Assembly (NCBI RefSeq): GCF_010731675.1
Contig: NZ_AP022584.1
Coordinates: 3,162,001 to 3,226,000, forward strand
Direction: 5' to 3'
Source: Mycobacterium marseillense
GTDB lineage: Bacteria; Actinomycetota; Actinomycetes; Mycobacteriales; Mycobacteriaceae
DNA length: 64,000 nt
In this document: positions 29,263 to 39,181 of the stretch, piece after piece
How the letters are laid out: every line of letters starts with the position of its first letter
Position numbering within the stretch: position 1 is the stretch's first letter
Translations under genes and position numbers: made by a program
Notes under the pieces: generated by a model
What the model was told of the DNA's origin: nothing
The model's database searches: none
Seen by the model: only the letters and a program-made list of their open reading frames with translations

Positions 29263-29299
29263 AGGGTACAACAAGTGCTTGCTATTGCAAGCACTTGTT
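29263..29299 (-). promoter_or_regulatory. Perfect 13-bp dyad overlapping a likely promoter of the XRE gene
   Basis: Arms AACAAGTGCTTGC (29270-29282) and GCAAGCACTTGTT (29287-29299) are perfect inverted repeats with a 4-nt spacer. On the minus strand a TTGCAA -35-like box (29290-29285) and a TACCCT -10-like box (29268-29263) are 16 nt apart, and the dyad covers the -35 and spacer. The start codon is 40 bp downstream. This is the layout of an autorepressor operator. Confidence 0.65.
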
Positions 29300-29306
29300 A
29301 GCACTG

Positions 29307-30746
29307 CTAGAAAAGCAGCTGCGCGACGGCGTAGATCACCAGGCCCGCCAACGAGCCGACCACCGTTCCGTTGATCCTGATGAATTGCAGGTCACGGCCC
29401 ACGTGGAGTTCGATGCGCCGGCTGGCCTCCTCGGCATCCCAGCGTTCGATGGTGTCGGTGATGATCGCTGTGATCTCCACCCCATATTGCGAGACCAGAT
29501 GCTGGGCCGCCCGGACGAGCCAGTTGTCGACCTTGTCACGCAGGTCGACGTCGTCGCGCAGCGACTCCCCAATGCGGACGACCGTGTCGGCGATCCGCGT
29601 GCGCAGCGTGCTGGACGGGTCGTCTACGCCCTCGAGCACCAGGCGCTTCAGCGTCGTCCACGCGGTCGCGGCGGCGTTGGCGATCTCGTCACGCGCCATG
29701 AGCTGCTCTTTGATGGTGTCGGCGCGCGCGATGGTGTCCGGGTCGTGCTGCAGGTCGTCGGCGAATTCGAACAGGAAGCGGGTCGCCGACCGGCGCAGTT
29801 CGTGGTCGGGGTTGCGGCGCACCTTGTCGGTGAAGTCCATCAGCTCGCGGTGGATGCGGTCGCCCACGAGATGATCGACGAAGCGCGGCGACCAGGTCGG
29901 CGAGTCACGCTCGACCACCCGCTGGATGACCTCGCCCGCGTTCAGCGACCACTGGAAGGCCCGGTCGGCCAGCAACTGGATCAGCGCCTCCTGCCGATTC
30001 TCGGCCAGCAGGGTCGCCAACACCCGGCCGACGGGCGGACCCCATTGCGGTTCGGCGATGCGGCGCACGATCATCCGATCGATCACCTGCTGGACGTCCT
30101 CGTCGCGCAGCAGCTCGACCAGCACCCGCAGCACGGTGGCCGTCTCGCTCGCCACCCGCTCGGCGTGCGCGGTTTCCGACAGCCATTTGCCGAGCCGGCC
30201 GGACACCTCGGCGTCGCGCAGCTTGGTCTCCACGACCTCCGCCGACAGGAAGTTCTCCCGCACGAAGGCGCCCAGGCCCTCGCCCAGCTGGTCCTTCTTG
30301 CGCTTGATGATCGCGGTGTGCGGGATGGGGATGCCCAGCGGGTGCCGGAAGAGCGCGGTCACGGCGAACCAGTCCGCCAGCGCGCCCACCATCCCGGCCT
30401 CCGCGGCGGCACCGACATAGCCCACCCAGACGCCCAGGCCGGCGTGAGCCTGGGCCCACCGGCAGGCGAGGAACACGCCGGTGGCACCGATCAAAAAGCT
30501 CAGCGCCACCATCTTCATCCGGCGCAGCGCCACCCGTCGCTGCGCGTCGGCCTCTTGATCGGCGCCCGCGAAAGATTCGGCAAAAGAGGTGCGACCCCGC
30601 GCCGGGGCCGTCAACGGCGTCGCCGAACCGGGCCTCGCCGTCGGCGGGCCGGACGCGTCGCCTCGCACCGAGGCTCTGTGTGCCACCACTTCATCATCTA
30701 TGTTCCCGGCAATTGGTGTGACGACACCGGTTGCGCGGCCCCTCAA
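29307..30746 (-). CDS. DUF445 membrane protein (Rv0473-like)
   Basis: The open frame gives 479 aa; the true start may be a later GTG, since the first 60 residues are low-complexity. It has a hydrophobic segment near residues 80-95 (MVALSFLIGATGVFLACRW), then AGMVGALADWFAVTALFRHPLG, which is the DUF445/YheB signature, a long helical region and a C-terminal hydrophobic hairpin VGSLAGLVIYAVAQLLF. It is an inner-membrane protein of unknown function. Confidence 0.83.
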   Translation of the reverse strand: MRGRATGVVTPIAGNIDDEVVAHRASVRGDASGPPTARPGSATPLTAPARGRTSFAESFAGADQEADAQRRVALRRMKMVALSFLIGATGVFLACRWAQAHAGLGVWVGYVGAAAEAGMVGALADWFAVTALFRHPLGIPIPHTAIIKRKKDQLGEGLGAFVRENFLSAEVVETKLRDAEVSGRLGKWLSETAHAERVASETATVLRVLVELLRDEDVQQVIDRMIVRRIAEPQWGPPVGRVLATLLAENRQEALIQLLADRAFQWSLNAGEVIQRVVERDSPTWSPRFVDHLVGDRIHRELMDFTDKVRRNPDHELRRSATRFLFEFADDLQHDPDTIARADTIKEQLMARDEIANAAATAWTTLKRLVLEGVDDPSSTLRTRIADTVVRIGESLRDDVDLRDKVDNWLVRAAQHLVSQYGVEITAIITDTIERWDAEEASRRIELHVGRDLQFIRINGTVVGSLAGLVIYAVAQLLF

Positions 30747-30833
30747 ACGCCGCTACATGCCCGGCCAGGACCACAAACCGCGCGCCACACGCCGTAGTAT
30801 CGAGGGCGTCTAGGGAATGGGAACTCGGCGACA

Positions 30834-31550
30834 GTGACAGAGCAACTCGCGGTTGTGCGCGTCAAAATGGATGGGCGCAAGCGGCGCTGGCATCAGCACA
30901 AGGTGGAGCGTCGTAACGAACTCGTTGACGGTACGATCGACGCGATTCGGCGCCTCGGCGGCACCCTGAGCATGGATGAGATCGCCGCGGAGATCGGCGT
31001 CTCGAAGACGGTGCTGTACCGCTATTTCGTCGACAAGAACGACCTCACCACCGCCGTGATGATGCGGTTCACCCAGACCACCCTGATCCCCAATATGGCT
31101 GCGGCGCTTACGTCTAACCTCGACGGCTTCGACCTGACCCGCGAGGTCATCCGGGTATACGTGGAAACCGTCGCGAACGAACCCGAGCCCTATCGCTTCG
31201 TGATGGCCAACAGTTCCGCCAGCAAGAGCAAGGTCATCGCCGACTCCGAGCGGATCATCGCCCGCATGCTCGCGGTGTTGATGCGCCGCCGCATGCAACA
31301 GGCGGGCATGGACACCGGCGGCGCGGAGCCGTGGGCCTACCTGATCGTCGGCGGCGTGCAGCTGGCCACCCACTCCTGGATGTCCTATCCGCGGATGAGC
31401 CGCGACGAGTTGATCGACTACCTGACGATGCTGAGCTGGAATGCGCTGAAGGGCATCGTCGAGGTCGGCGGATCGCTGGAGAAGTTCCGCGAAGAGCCAC
31501 ACCCGTCGCCGATCGTCCCGCCCCGGGACGACGCAGGGACCGGCCTCTGA
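30834..31550 (+). CDS. TetR-family transcriptional regulator (Rv0472c-like)
   Basis: The 238-aa protein starts with GTG 30834. The HTH covers RRLGGTLSMDEIAAEIGVSKTVLYRYFVDKNDL. The C-terminal ligand-binding region includes MRRRMQQAGMDTGGAEPWAYLIVGG. It lies 182 bp upstream of pcaA on the same strand, as in M. tuberculosis, and may control lipid genes nearby. The ligand is unknown. Confidence 0.88.
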   Translation: MTEQLAVVRVKMDGRKRRWHQHKVERRNELVDGTIDAIRRLGGTLSMDEIAAEIGVSKTVLYRYFVDKNDLTTAVMMRFTQTTLIPNMAAALTSNLDGFDLTREVIRVYVETVANEPEPYRFVMANSSASKSKVIADSERIIARMLAVLMRRRMQQAGMDTGGAEPWAYLIVGGVQLATHSWMSYPRMSRDELIDYLTMLSWNALKGIVEVGGSLEKFREEPHPSPIVPPRDDAGTGL

Positions 31551-31732
31551 GGCCCTGTTGCGGGCGGCTTTTGGCATGGCACCGCGGCTCATGTGACGCT
31601 GGGACGCGGCCCGGGGAGTGCGACTCCGCCGACCTCAGGGATTAACATGCAGAGGAGCGTCGGGGGACAAAGCGGGGTTGTTGTTCGGCTGTTTGCCCCC
31701 TGCCCTCCGCAATAAGAAAGGCTCATGTCGAC

Positions 31733-32596
31733 ATGTCTGTGCAGCTCACGCCGCATTTCGGAAACGTGCAAGCCCATTACGACTTGTCTGACGATTTCTT
31801 CCGGCTGTTCCTGGACCCCAGCCAGACTTACAGCTGCGCCTACTTCGAACGCGACGACATGACGCTGGAACAGGCGCAGCTCGCCAAGATCGATCTGGCG
31901 CTGGGCAAGCTGAAGCTCGAGCCGGGGATGACGTTGCTGGACATCGGTTGTGGCTGGGGCGCCACCATGCGGCGAGCCATCGAGCGCTACGACGTCAACG
32001 TCGTCGGCCTGACGCTGTCGGAGAATCAGGCCGAGCATGTGCAGAAGTCCTTCGACCAGATGGACACCACCCGTACCCGTCGGGTGCTGCTGGAGGGCTG
32101 GGAGAAGTTCCACGAGCCGGTGGACCGCATCGTCTCGATCGGGGCGTTCGAGCATTTCGGCCGCCAACGCTACGGGCGCTTCTTCAAGATGGCCTACAAC
32201 GCGCTGCCGCCCGGCGGAATCATGTTGCTGCACACCATCGTTCGGCCGTCGTTCAAGGACGCCCGGGCAAAGGGCCTGAGCCTGACGCACGAGATCGTCG
32301 AGTTCTCGAAATTCATCCTGGCCGAGATCTTCCCGGGCGGCTGGCTTCCGACGCCCCAGACCGTCGGCGAGTACGGCGTCACCGTGGGCTTCGAGCTCAC
32401 CCGCGTCCAGTCGCTGCGGCTGCACTACGCGCGGACGCTGGATCTGTGGGCCGAGGCGCTCGAGGCGAATCGCGAGCAGGCCCTCGCCATCCAGTCCCAA
32501 GAGGTTTACGACCGGTATATGAAGTACCTGACGGGTTGTGCCGAGCTGTTCCGCGACGGGTACACCGACGTCAATCAGTTCACGATGGAGAAATAA
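31733..32596 (+). CDS. pcaA: Cyclopropane mycolic acid synthase, PcaA-like
   Basis: The 287-aa SAM methyltransferase begins MSVQLTPHFGNVQAHYDLSD, which I recall as the start of PcaA (Rv0470c). [12 protein letters not shown] near residue 70 binds SAM and GAFEHFG carries the catalytic Glu. The middle, with RPSFKDARAKGLSLTHEIVEFS, differs from PcaA. PcaA introduces the proximal cis-cyclopropane in alpha-mycolates. Position, between the TetR gene and umaA and convergent to umaA, fits PcaA. Confidence 0.88.
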   Translation: MSVQLTPHFGNVQAHYDLSDDFFRLFLDPSQTYSCAYFERDDMTLEQAQLAKIDLALGKLKLEPGMTLLDIGCGWGATMRRAIERYDVNVVGLTLSENQAEHVQKSFDQMDTTRTRRVLLEGWEKFHEPVDRIVSIGAFEHFGRQRYGRFFKMAYNALPPGGIMLLHTIVRPSFKDARAKGLSLTHEIVEFSKFILAEIFPGGWLPTPQTVGEYGVTVGFELTRVQSLRLHYARTLDLWAEALEANREQALAIQSQEVYDRYMKYLTGCAELFRDGYTDVNQFTMEK

Positions 32597-32614
32597 CCGG
32601 CCGCACCGAAACAA

Positions 32615-32647
32615 TCAGCCCCGAACGGATCTACCGTTCGGGGCTGA
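32615..32647. terminator. Bidirectional terminator between pcaA and umaA
   Basis: Perfect 14-bp arms TCAGCCCCGAACGG and CCGTTCGGGGCTGA (32615-32628, 32634-32647) enclose a 5-nt loop. It sits between convergent stops 19 bp and 11 bp away. There is no U-run, a common mycobacterial terminator type. Confidence 0.8.
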
Positions 32648-32657
32648 CTTAGCTGTC

Positions 32658-33557
<900 letters not shown>

Positions 33558-33615
33558 CTAACCGACGGGATACCAGCCGGCGGCTCAGCCGCCCCGCGGT
33601 ATGTCTGGATCGGGG

Positions 33616-34479
33616 TCAGTACCTGTAGAAGCCCTGGCCCGTCTTCTTGCCGAGTCGGCCGGCCTCCACCATGCGCAGCAACAGCGGCGGCGGTCCGTAC
33701 TGCGGCTCCTTGAACTCCTCGAACATCTTGTCCGCGATCAGCTTCAAGGTGTCCAGGCCGACCAGGTCGGACAGGCGCAGCGGGCCCATCGGGTGCGACA
33801 ACCCGGCCACCACGGCCTTGTCGACGTCTTCGACGGTGGCAAAGCCGGCTTCCACCATACGGATCGCCGACAGCAGGTAGGGCACCAGCAACGCATTCAC
33901 CACGAATCCGGACCGGTCCGAGCAGCGCACCACCTGCTTGCCCAGGACCGCGCTCGCGAACTCTTCGGTGCGGGCGGCGGCGGCCTCGTCGGTGACCAGC
34001 GTGCTGACCAACTCGACCAGCGGCAGCACCGGGACCGGGTTGAAGAAGTGCAGACCCAGCACGCGTTGCGGGTTCTTGGTGGCGGCGGCGATCTTCATGA
34101 TCGGGATGCTGGAGGTGTTGGACGCCAGCACCGCGTCGGGATCGGTGATCACGCGGTCGAGTTCGGCGAAGACCTGCGCCTTGACGGCGTCGTCTTCGAT
34201 GATCGCCTCGATGACCAATTGGCGGTCGGCGAGGTCCTTCAGGTCAGTGGTGAAGGTGAGCTTGCTCAGCGCGCGGTCGCGTTCGCGCTCGGTGACCTTG
34301 CCCGCGCTCACACCGCGCTCCAGCGACTTGACGATGCGGTTGCGCCCCGCGGTGATGAGGGCCTCGGTGGTCTCGAACACGGTCACGTCGACGTCGGCGC
34401 GGACCGAGACCTCGGCGATGCCGGATCCCATCTGACCGGCCCCGACTACGCCTACTCGCTGAATCGCTGTGTCACTCAC
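33616..34479 (-). CDS. fadB2: 3-hydroxybutyryl-CoA dehydrogenase FadB2
   Basis: The GTG at 34479, preceded by GGAGAG, gives 287 aa. The NAD-binding motif is GVVGAGQMGSGIAEVS, the acyl-binding region has LASNTSSIPI, and GLHFFNPVPVLPLVE supplies the catalytic His. It oxidises 3-hydroxyacyl-CoA. It lies downstream of icl behind a strong hairpin, as Rv0468 follows icl1 in M. tuberculosis, linking fatty acid degradation to the glyoxylate route. Confidence 0.94.
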   Translation of the reverse strand: MSDTAIQRVGVVGAGQMGSGIAEVSVRADVDVTVFETTEALITAGRNRIVKSLERGVSAGKVTERERDRALSKLTFTTDLKDLADRQLVIEAIIEDDAVKAQVFAELDRVITDPDAVLASNTSSIPIMKIAAATKNPQRVLGLHFFNPVPVLPLVELVSTLVTDEAAAARTEEFASAVLGKQVVRCSDRSGFVVNALLVPYLLSAIRMVEAGFATVEDVDKAVVAGLSHPMGPLRLSDLVGLDTLKLIADKMFEEFKEPQYGPPPLLLRMVEAGRLGKKTGQGFYRY

Positions 34480-34527
34480 TGAATTCTCTCCGGTTCTCTG
34501 CGGTGGCCGTATCGTCTTGCACCGCAA

Positions 34528-34562
34528 TAGGCCCCGCCCAGGGGTGGCCTGGGCGGGGCCTA
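34528..34562 (-). terminator. Strong hairpin between icl and fadB2
   Basis: Perfect 15-bp arms TAGGCCCCGCCCAGG and CCTGGGCGGGGCCTA (34528-34542, 34548-34562) with a 5-nt loop lie 114 bp after the icl stop and 49 bp before fadB2. It would end or attenuate icl transcription. Confidence 0.8.
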
Positions 34563-34585
34563 CGCTACTTCATCTCATTTTCGGT

Positions 34586-34648
34586 GCGGCGAGCGTGTAG
34601 TCAGGGCGAAGATTCGGCCGAATTCTCGCCGCAGGTGCACGCTCGGCG
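34586..34648. repeat. Dispersed intergenic repeat, CGAGYGTG family
   Basis: GCGGCGAGCGTGTAGTCAGG starting at 34587 resembles the 20-bp unit at 61873, and CACGCTCGGCG at 34638-34648 is its inverted counterpart over 8 bp. It lies in the icl 3' region, upstream of the terminator hairpin. Confidence 0.5.
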
Positions 34649-34675
34649 CGCTCGCGGGCCAAAGCCCGCTCGGGC

Positions 34676-35962
34676 TCAGTGGAACTGGCCCTCTTCGGTG
34701 GAGCCGGTCAGCGCGGTGGTCGACGAGGTCGGGTCGACCGTGGTGGCGATGCGGTCGAAGTAACCGGCACCCACCTCACGCTGGTGCTTGGTGGCGGTGT
34801 AGCCACGCTCCTCGGCGGCGAACTCGCGCTCCTGCAGCTCGACGTAGGCGCTCATCTGGTTGCGGGCGTAGCCGTAGGCCAGATCGAACATCGAGTAGTT
34901 CAGGGCGTGGAAGCCGGCCAGCGTAATGAACTGGAACTTGAATCCCATTGCGCCAAGCTCCTTTTGGAACTTCGCGATGGTGGAGTCGTCAAGGTGCTTC
35001 TTCCAGTTGAACGACGGCGAGCAGTTGTAGGCCAGCATCTGGTCGGGGAACTCGGACTTGACGCCCTCGGCGAACTTCGCGGCGAGCTCGAGGTCCGGAG
35101 TGCCGGTCTCCATCCAGATCAGGTCGGAGTACGGCGCGTACGCCTTGGCCCGGGCGATGCAGGGCTCCAGGCCGTTGCGGACCCGGTAGAAGCCCTCCTT
35201 GGTGCGCTCACCGGAGATGAACGGCTGGTCGCGCTCGTCGACGTCGGAGGTGATCAGCGTGGCCGCCTCGGCGTCGGTCCGGGCGATGACCACGGTCGGA
35301 ACGTCGCACACGTCGGCCGCCAGGCGGGCCGAGGTCAGGGTGCGGATGTGCTGCTGGGTCGGGATCAGCACCTTGCCGCCCAGGTGACCACACTTCTTCT
35401 CCGAAGCCAGCTGGTCCTCCCAGTGCGAGCCCGCCACGCCGGCCGCGATCATGGCCTTCTGCAGCTCGTAGACGTTGAGCGCGCCACCGAAACCGGCCTC
35501 ACCGTCGGCGACGATCGGCGCCAGCCAGTTCTTCACCGAGGTGTCGCCCTCGACCTTGGCGATCTCGTCGGCGCGCAGCAGCGCGTTGTTGATCCGGCGG
35601 ACCACCTGCGGCACCGAGTTGGCCGGGTACAGGCTCTGGTCGGGGTAGGTGTGGCCGGACAGGTTCGCGTCACCGGCGACCTGCCACCCGGACAGGTAGA
35701 TGGCCTTGAGGCCGGCGCGCACCTGCTGGACGGCCATGTTGCCGGTCAGCGCGCCGAGGGCGTTGATGTACTCGAGGTCGTGGAGCTGCTCCCACAGCAC
35801 CTCGGCGCCGCGGCGGGCCAGCGTGGCCTCCTCGACGACGGTGCCCTGCAGCGCGACGACGTCCTTGGCGCTGTAGGTGCGGGTGACGTCCTTCCACCGC
35901 GGGTTGGTGTCCCAGTCCTTCTGGATCTGTTCGGCGCTCTTGGGGGTGCCAACGACAGACAT
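34676..35962 (-). CDS. icl: Isocitrate lyase
   Basis: The 428-aa enzyme cleaves isocitrate to succinate and glyoxylate, the first step of the glyoxylate shunt needed for growth on fatty acids. The catalytic Cys is in [28 protein letters not shown] and YNCSPSFNW are further active-site segments. It matches Rv0467 (Icl1) in length. Its 269-bp upstream region carries dyads at 36093 and 36132, and the ramB regulator lies two genes away. Confidence 0.97.
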   Translation of the reverse strand: MSVVGTPKSAEQIQKDWDTNPRWKDVTRTYSAKDVVALQGTVVEEATLARRGAEVLWEQLHDLEYINALGALTGNMAVQQVRAGLKAIYLSGWQVAGDANLSGHTYPDQSLYPANSVPQVVRRINNALLRADEIAKVEGDTSVKNWLAPIVADGEAGFGGALNVYELQKAMIAAGVAGSHWEDQLASEKKCGHLGGKVLIPTQQHIRTLTSARLAADVCDVPTVVIARTDAEAATLITSDVDERDQPFISGERTKEGFYRVRNGLEPCIARAKAYAPYSDLIWMETGTPDLELAAKFAEGVKSEFPDQMLAYNCSPSFNWKKHLDDSTIAKFQKELGAMGFKFQFITLAGFHALNYSMFDLAYGYARNQMSAYVELQEREFAAEERGYTATKHQREVGAGYFDRIATTVDPTSSTTALTGSTEEGQFH

Positions 35963-36092
35963 TGGGCATGCTCCTTCACGATGTTCACTACTGAGTTGCT
36001 GAACGCCTCACCGGCGGCAGCTAATGGCTCAACTTCGCTGGTGTGCTAACTCGAAGATGGCACAGCTCAAGGACGCCGGTCCACCCGTTTCA

Positions 36093-36151
36093 GTTGCCAA
36101 TTTCAGCAACGGGAACGCGCGAATTTGCGAATCTTGTTAAGTTGCTAACAA
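36093..36151. promoter_or_regulatory. Two dyads in the icl upstream region
   Basis: CTTGTTA and TAACAAG (36132-36138, 36145-36151) form a perfect 7-bp dyad with a 6-nt spacer. GTTGC and GCAAC (36093-36097, 36106-36110) form a second. Both are AT-rich compared with the surroundings and lie 130-190 bp upstream of icl, between divergent transcription of icl and the region before the thioesterase. They are candidates for RamB or catabolite control. Confidence 0.45.
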
Positions 36152-36231
36152 GCTTGACCGTTTCAGAAGCTACCCATCAGTAACCTCAAATCCGCAGGTC
36201 ACAGCGCAATTTAACCGGGACGCTTGTCCTG

Positions 36232-37044
36232 TTACCTAGCAAAGATCGACGCGACGGCTTTCGTCTCGTCGCCGACCGCGTATGTGAGCGTTGTAACAGT
36301 GCGATCGGTGAGGCCGGGACCGAATTGCTCGGTCGATCCGGCGGGGTGGACGTGCGAGATGATCTCCAGCTTGTCCCCCAGCGCCACCGGCGCCTCGTGC
36401 TCGATGGTGATGCGCAACGGCGCCTCCATCAGTTCGGTGTGCGAGGCCAGGTAGTCCTCGACCACGCTCCAGTACACCGAGTTGTTCATGTGGTCGAACA
36501 GGTCGATGTCGGTGACCCGGACGGGAAACTCGTGGATTTCGACCGCGTCCTCCCGGCTGCCCGGCTTCAGATAGGACTTCCACCGCAGCCGGTCCACCGA
36601 CGTCGTCTTGTGCAGGCCGGCCAGGAAGTCGTCGGCGATGCGCGAGGGCATCTGGGTTTCCCGGTTGATGTTGATCCAGAAGGCCTCGGACTCGATGAGG
36701 CCGCCCTTGCGCTTGCCATCGATGCGCACCCGCATCTCGCACCAGCGATTGGAGGTGCCCGAGCACCACCGGCGCATGCGCAGCATGTCGCTGAACTCGA
36801 CGGGCCGGATCAGGTCCACCATGGTGCGCCGGACGATCCACAGCGGGTGGGTCTCCTCGAAACCCATCTCGCGCAGCTGGTCCTGGCCGATGTCCTGGAT
36901 GTGCCGGCACGCGGCGTCCAGCCGCAGGCGGCCCGTGCGGTCGATATCGCCGACCCGCAACGGCCACTGGCGGTCGAAAACGTCAGGGTGACCGTCGGGC
37001 ACCGGCATCAGTTGTTTATCCAGGCTCACCGCCACCCTCCCCAC
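36232..37044 (-). CDS. Acyl-ACP thioesterase family protein (Rv0466-like)
   Basis: The open frame gives 270 aa, with internal start candidates at VSLDKQLMPVPDG and MPVPDGHPDVF. The double-hotdog FatA-like enzyme shows RHIQDIGQDQLREMGFEETHPLWIVRR and VTDIDLFDHMNNSVYWS, where Asp/His/Asn are the family active-site residues. It would release fatty acids from acyl-ACP. It lies between icl and ramB. Confidence 0.87.
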   Translation of the reverse strand: MGRVAVSLDKQLMPVPDGHPDVFDRQWPLRVGDIDRTGRLRLDAACRHIQDIGQDQLREMGFEETHPLWIVRRTMVDLIRPVEFSDMLRMRRWCSGTSNRWCEMRVRIDGKRKGGLIESEAFWININRETQMPSRIADDFLAGLHKTTSVDRLRWKSYLKPGSREDAVEIHEFPVRVTDIDLFDHMNNSVYWSVVEDYLASHTELMEAPLRITIEHEAPVALGDKLEIISHVHPAGSTEQFGPGLTDRTVTTLTYAVGDETKAVASIFAR

Positions 37045-37123
37045 TGCTCCCCGATTCCATCCTCGTGGTCACCCCAGGCTAAGGCCCAAGGCCCGGTCGA
37101 ATCATGCCAACGGCGCCCGTGTA

Positions 37124-37143
37124 ACACCAATCGACACCAATCG
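37124..37143. repeat. 10-bp perfect tandem repeat upstream of ramB
   Basis: ACACCAATCG occurs twice without a gap, at 37124-37133 and 37134-37143, 66 bp before the ramB GTG. The spacing is one helical turn, as expected for paired regulator sites. Confidence 0.45.
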
Positions 37144-37208
37144 CGACGCGCGAGAGAGCTGCCAAGTCTGCGAACCATGCCTTCACAAAGCCGGGTAACC
37201 TCGGTGCG

Positions 37209-38624
37209 GTGTCCAAGACGTTCGTCGGCTCGCGGGTCCGCCAGCTGCGCAACGAGCGCGGGTTTTCCCAGGCCGCGCTGGCCCAGATGCTGGAGATTTC
37301 CCCGAGCTACCTCAATCAGATCGAGCACGACGTCCGCCCCCTGACCGTGGCCGTGCTGCTGCGCATCACCGAGGTGTTCGGGGTGGACGCCACCTTCTTC
37401 TCCTCGCAGGACGACACCCGGCTGGTGGCCGAGCTGCGCGAGGTCACCATGGACCGCGACCTGGACATCGACGTCGACCCGACCGAGGTCGCCGAGATGG
37501 TCAGCGCCCATCCCGCGCTGGCGCGCGCGGTGGTCAACCTGCACCGGCGTTACCGGATCACCACGGCGCAGCTGGCGGCCGCCACCGAGGAGCGGTACTC
37601 CGACGGCAGCGGCAGCGGGTCGATCACCATGCCCCACGAGGAAGTGCGCGACTACTTCTACCAACGGCAGAACTACCTGCACGAGCTGGACACCGCCGCC
37701 GAGGACCTCACCATCAAAATGCGGTTGCACCACGGCGATTTGGCCCGCGAGCTGACCCGCCGGCTCACCGAGGTGCACGGGGTGCACATCAACCGCCGGA
37801 TCGATCTCGGCGACACCGTGCTGCACCGCTACGACCCCGCCACCAAAACCCTGGAGATCAGCAATCACCTGTCGTTGGGGCAGCAGGTGTTCAAGATGGC
37901 CGCCGAACTGGCCTACCTCGAGTTCGGGGATCTGATCGACAGCCTGGTCGCGCAGGGAAAGTTCACCAGCGACGAGTCGCACACGCTGGCCCGACTCGGG
38001 CTAGCCAACTACTTCGCCGCGGCCGCCGTGCTCCCCTACCGCCAATTCCACGACGTCGCAGAGAATTTCCGCTACGACGTCGAGCGGTTGTCCTCGTTCT
38101 ACTCGATCAGTTACGAAACCATCGCGCACCGGCTCTCGACGATGCAGCGCCCGTCGATGCGCGGGGTGCCGTTCTCCTTCGTCCGGGTCGACCGTGCCGG
38201 AAACATGTCAAAACGCCAGTCCGCCACCGGTTTTCACTTCTCTTCCAGCGGAGGAACCTGCCCGCTGTGGAACGTCTACGAAACGTTCGCCAATCCGGGC
38301 ACGATCCTGGTGCAGATCGCGCAAATGCCCGACGGGCGCAACTACATGTGGGTGGCCCGCACCGTGGAACGACGCGCCGCCCGGTATGGTCAGCCGGGTA
38401 AGACCTTCGCGATCGGCCTGGGCTGCGAGCTTCGCCACGCACACCGGCTGGTCTACTCGGAAGGACTCGACTTGTCGGGGGACATCTCCACACCGATCGG
38501 CGCGGGCTGCCGGGTCTGCGAACGCGACAACTGCCCGCAACGCGCCTTCCCGGCGCTCGGGCGCGCGCTCGATCTCGACGAGCACCGCAGCACCGTGTCC
38601 CCGTACCTGGTGACGCAACCATGA
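37209..38624 (+). CDS. ramB: Transcriptional regulator RamB (short-chain fatty acyl regulator family)
   Basis: The 471-aa protein starts with GTG 37209. An XRE HTH (residues about 5-60, VRQLRNERGFSQAALAQMLEISPSYLNQIEH) is followed by an IrrE/ImmA-like domain around 170-330 with LARLGLANYFAAAAVLPY. The C-terminus has a Cys cluster (GAGCRVCERDNCPQRAFP). It matches Rv0465c, which represses icl1 in M. tuberculosis. Position next to icl supports control of acetate and fatty acid metabolism. Confidence 0.92.
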   Translation: MSKTFVGSRVRQLRNERGFSQAALAQMLEISPSYLNQIEHDVRPLTVAVLLRITEVFGVDATFFSSQDDTRLVAELREVTMDRDLDIDVDPTEVAEMVSAHPALARAVVNLHRRYRITTAQLAAATEERYSDGSGSGSITMPHEEVRDYFYQRQNYLHELDTAAEDLTIKMRLHHGDLARELTRRLTEVHGVHINRRIDLGDTVLHRYDPATKTLEISNHLSLGQQVFKMAAELAYLEFGDLIDSLVAQGKFTSDESHTLARLGLANYFAAAAVLPYRQFHDVAENFRYDVERLSSFYSISYETIAHRLSTMQRPSMRGVPFSFVRVDRAGNMSKRQSATGFHFSSSGGTCPLWNVYETFANPGTILVQIAQMPDGRNYMWVARTVERRAARYGQPGKTFAIGLGCELRHAHRLVYSEGLDLSGDISTPIGAGCRVCERDNCPQRAFPALGRALDLDEHRSTVSPYLVTQP

Positions 38625-39181
38625 ATCCCGACGGCCGCATCCCGCCGGGGCAATTCCGCCAACTGGGACCGATCAATTGGGTGATCGCCAAGCTGGGCGC
38701 GCGCACCGTGCGCGCCCCGGAGATGCACCTGTTCACCACCCTGGGCCAGCGCCAGTTGCTGTTCTGGACGTGGCTGGCCTACGGGGGCCGGCTGCTGCGC
38801 GGGAAGCTGCCGACCATCGACACCGAGCTGGTGATCCTGCGGGTCGGGCACCTGCGGGCGTGCGAATACGAACTGCAGCACCATCGCCGAATGGCCCGCT
38901 CGGCCGGGCTGGACGCGGACACGCAGGCCGCGATCTTCGCGTGGCCCGAACGGCTGGACCCGATCGAGGGACGCCTGACCGTGCGACAGCAGGCACTGCT
39001 GGCGGCGACCGACGAGTTCATCAACGACCGCACCGTCACCGACGCCACGTGGCGCGAGCTGGCGACTCACCTGGATCGACGGCAGCTGATCGAATTCTGC
39101 TTGCTGGCAAGCCAATACGACGGGCTGGCCGCGACGATGTCCGCGCTCGAGATTCCGCTGGACAACCCGCGGCAGCTATAG
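38621..39181 (+). CDS. Carboxymuconolactone decarboxylase-family (AhpD-like) protein
   Basis: The 186-aa protein overlaps ramB by 4 bp and is translationally coupled. The AhpD-like helical core has ELVILRVGHLRACEYELQHH, where Cys/Glu/His match the CMD active region, followed by RQQALLAATDEFI. The full peroxidase CxxC is absent. It corresponds to Rv0464c. It may be redox- or decarboxylation-related; the substrate is unknown. Confidence 0.85.
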   Translation: MNPDGRIPPGQFRQLGPINWVIAKLGARTVRAPEMHLFTTLGQRQLLFWTWLAYGGRLLRGKLPTIDTELVILRVGHLRACEYELQHHRRMARSAGLDADTQAAIFAWPERLDPIEGRLTVRQQALLAATDEFINDRTVTDATWRELATHLDRRQLIEFCLLASQYDGLAATMSALEIPLDNPRQL

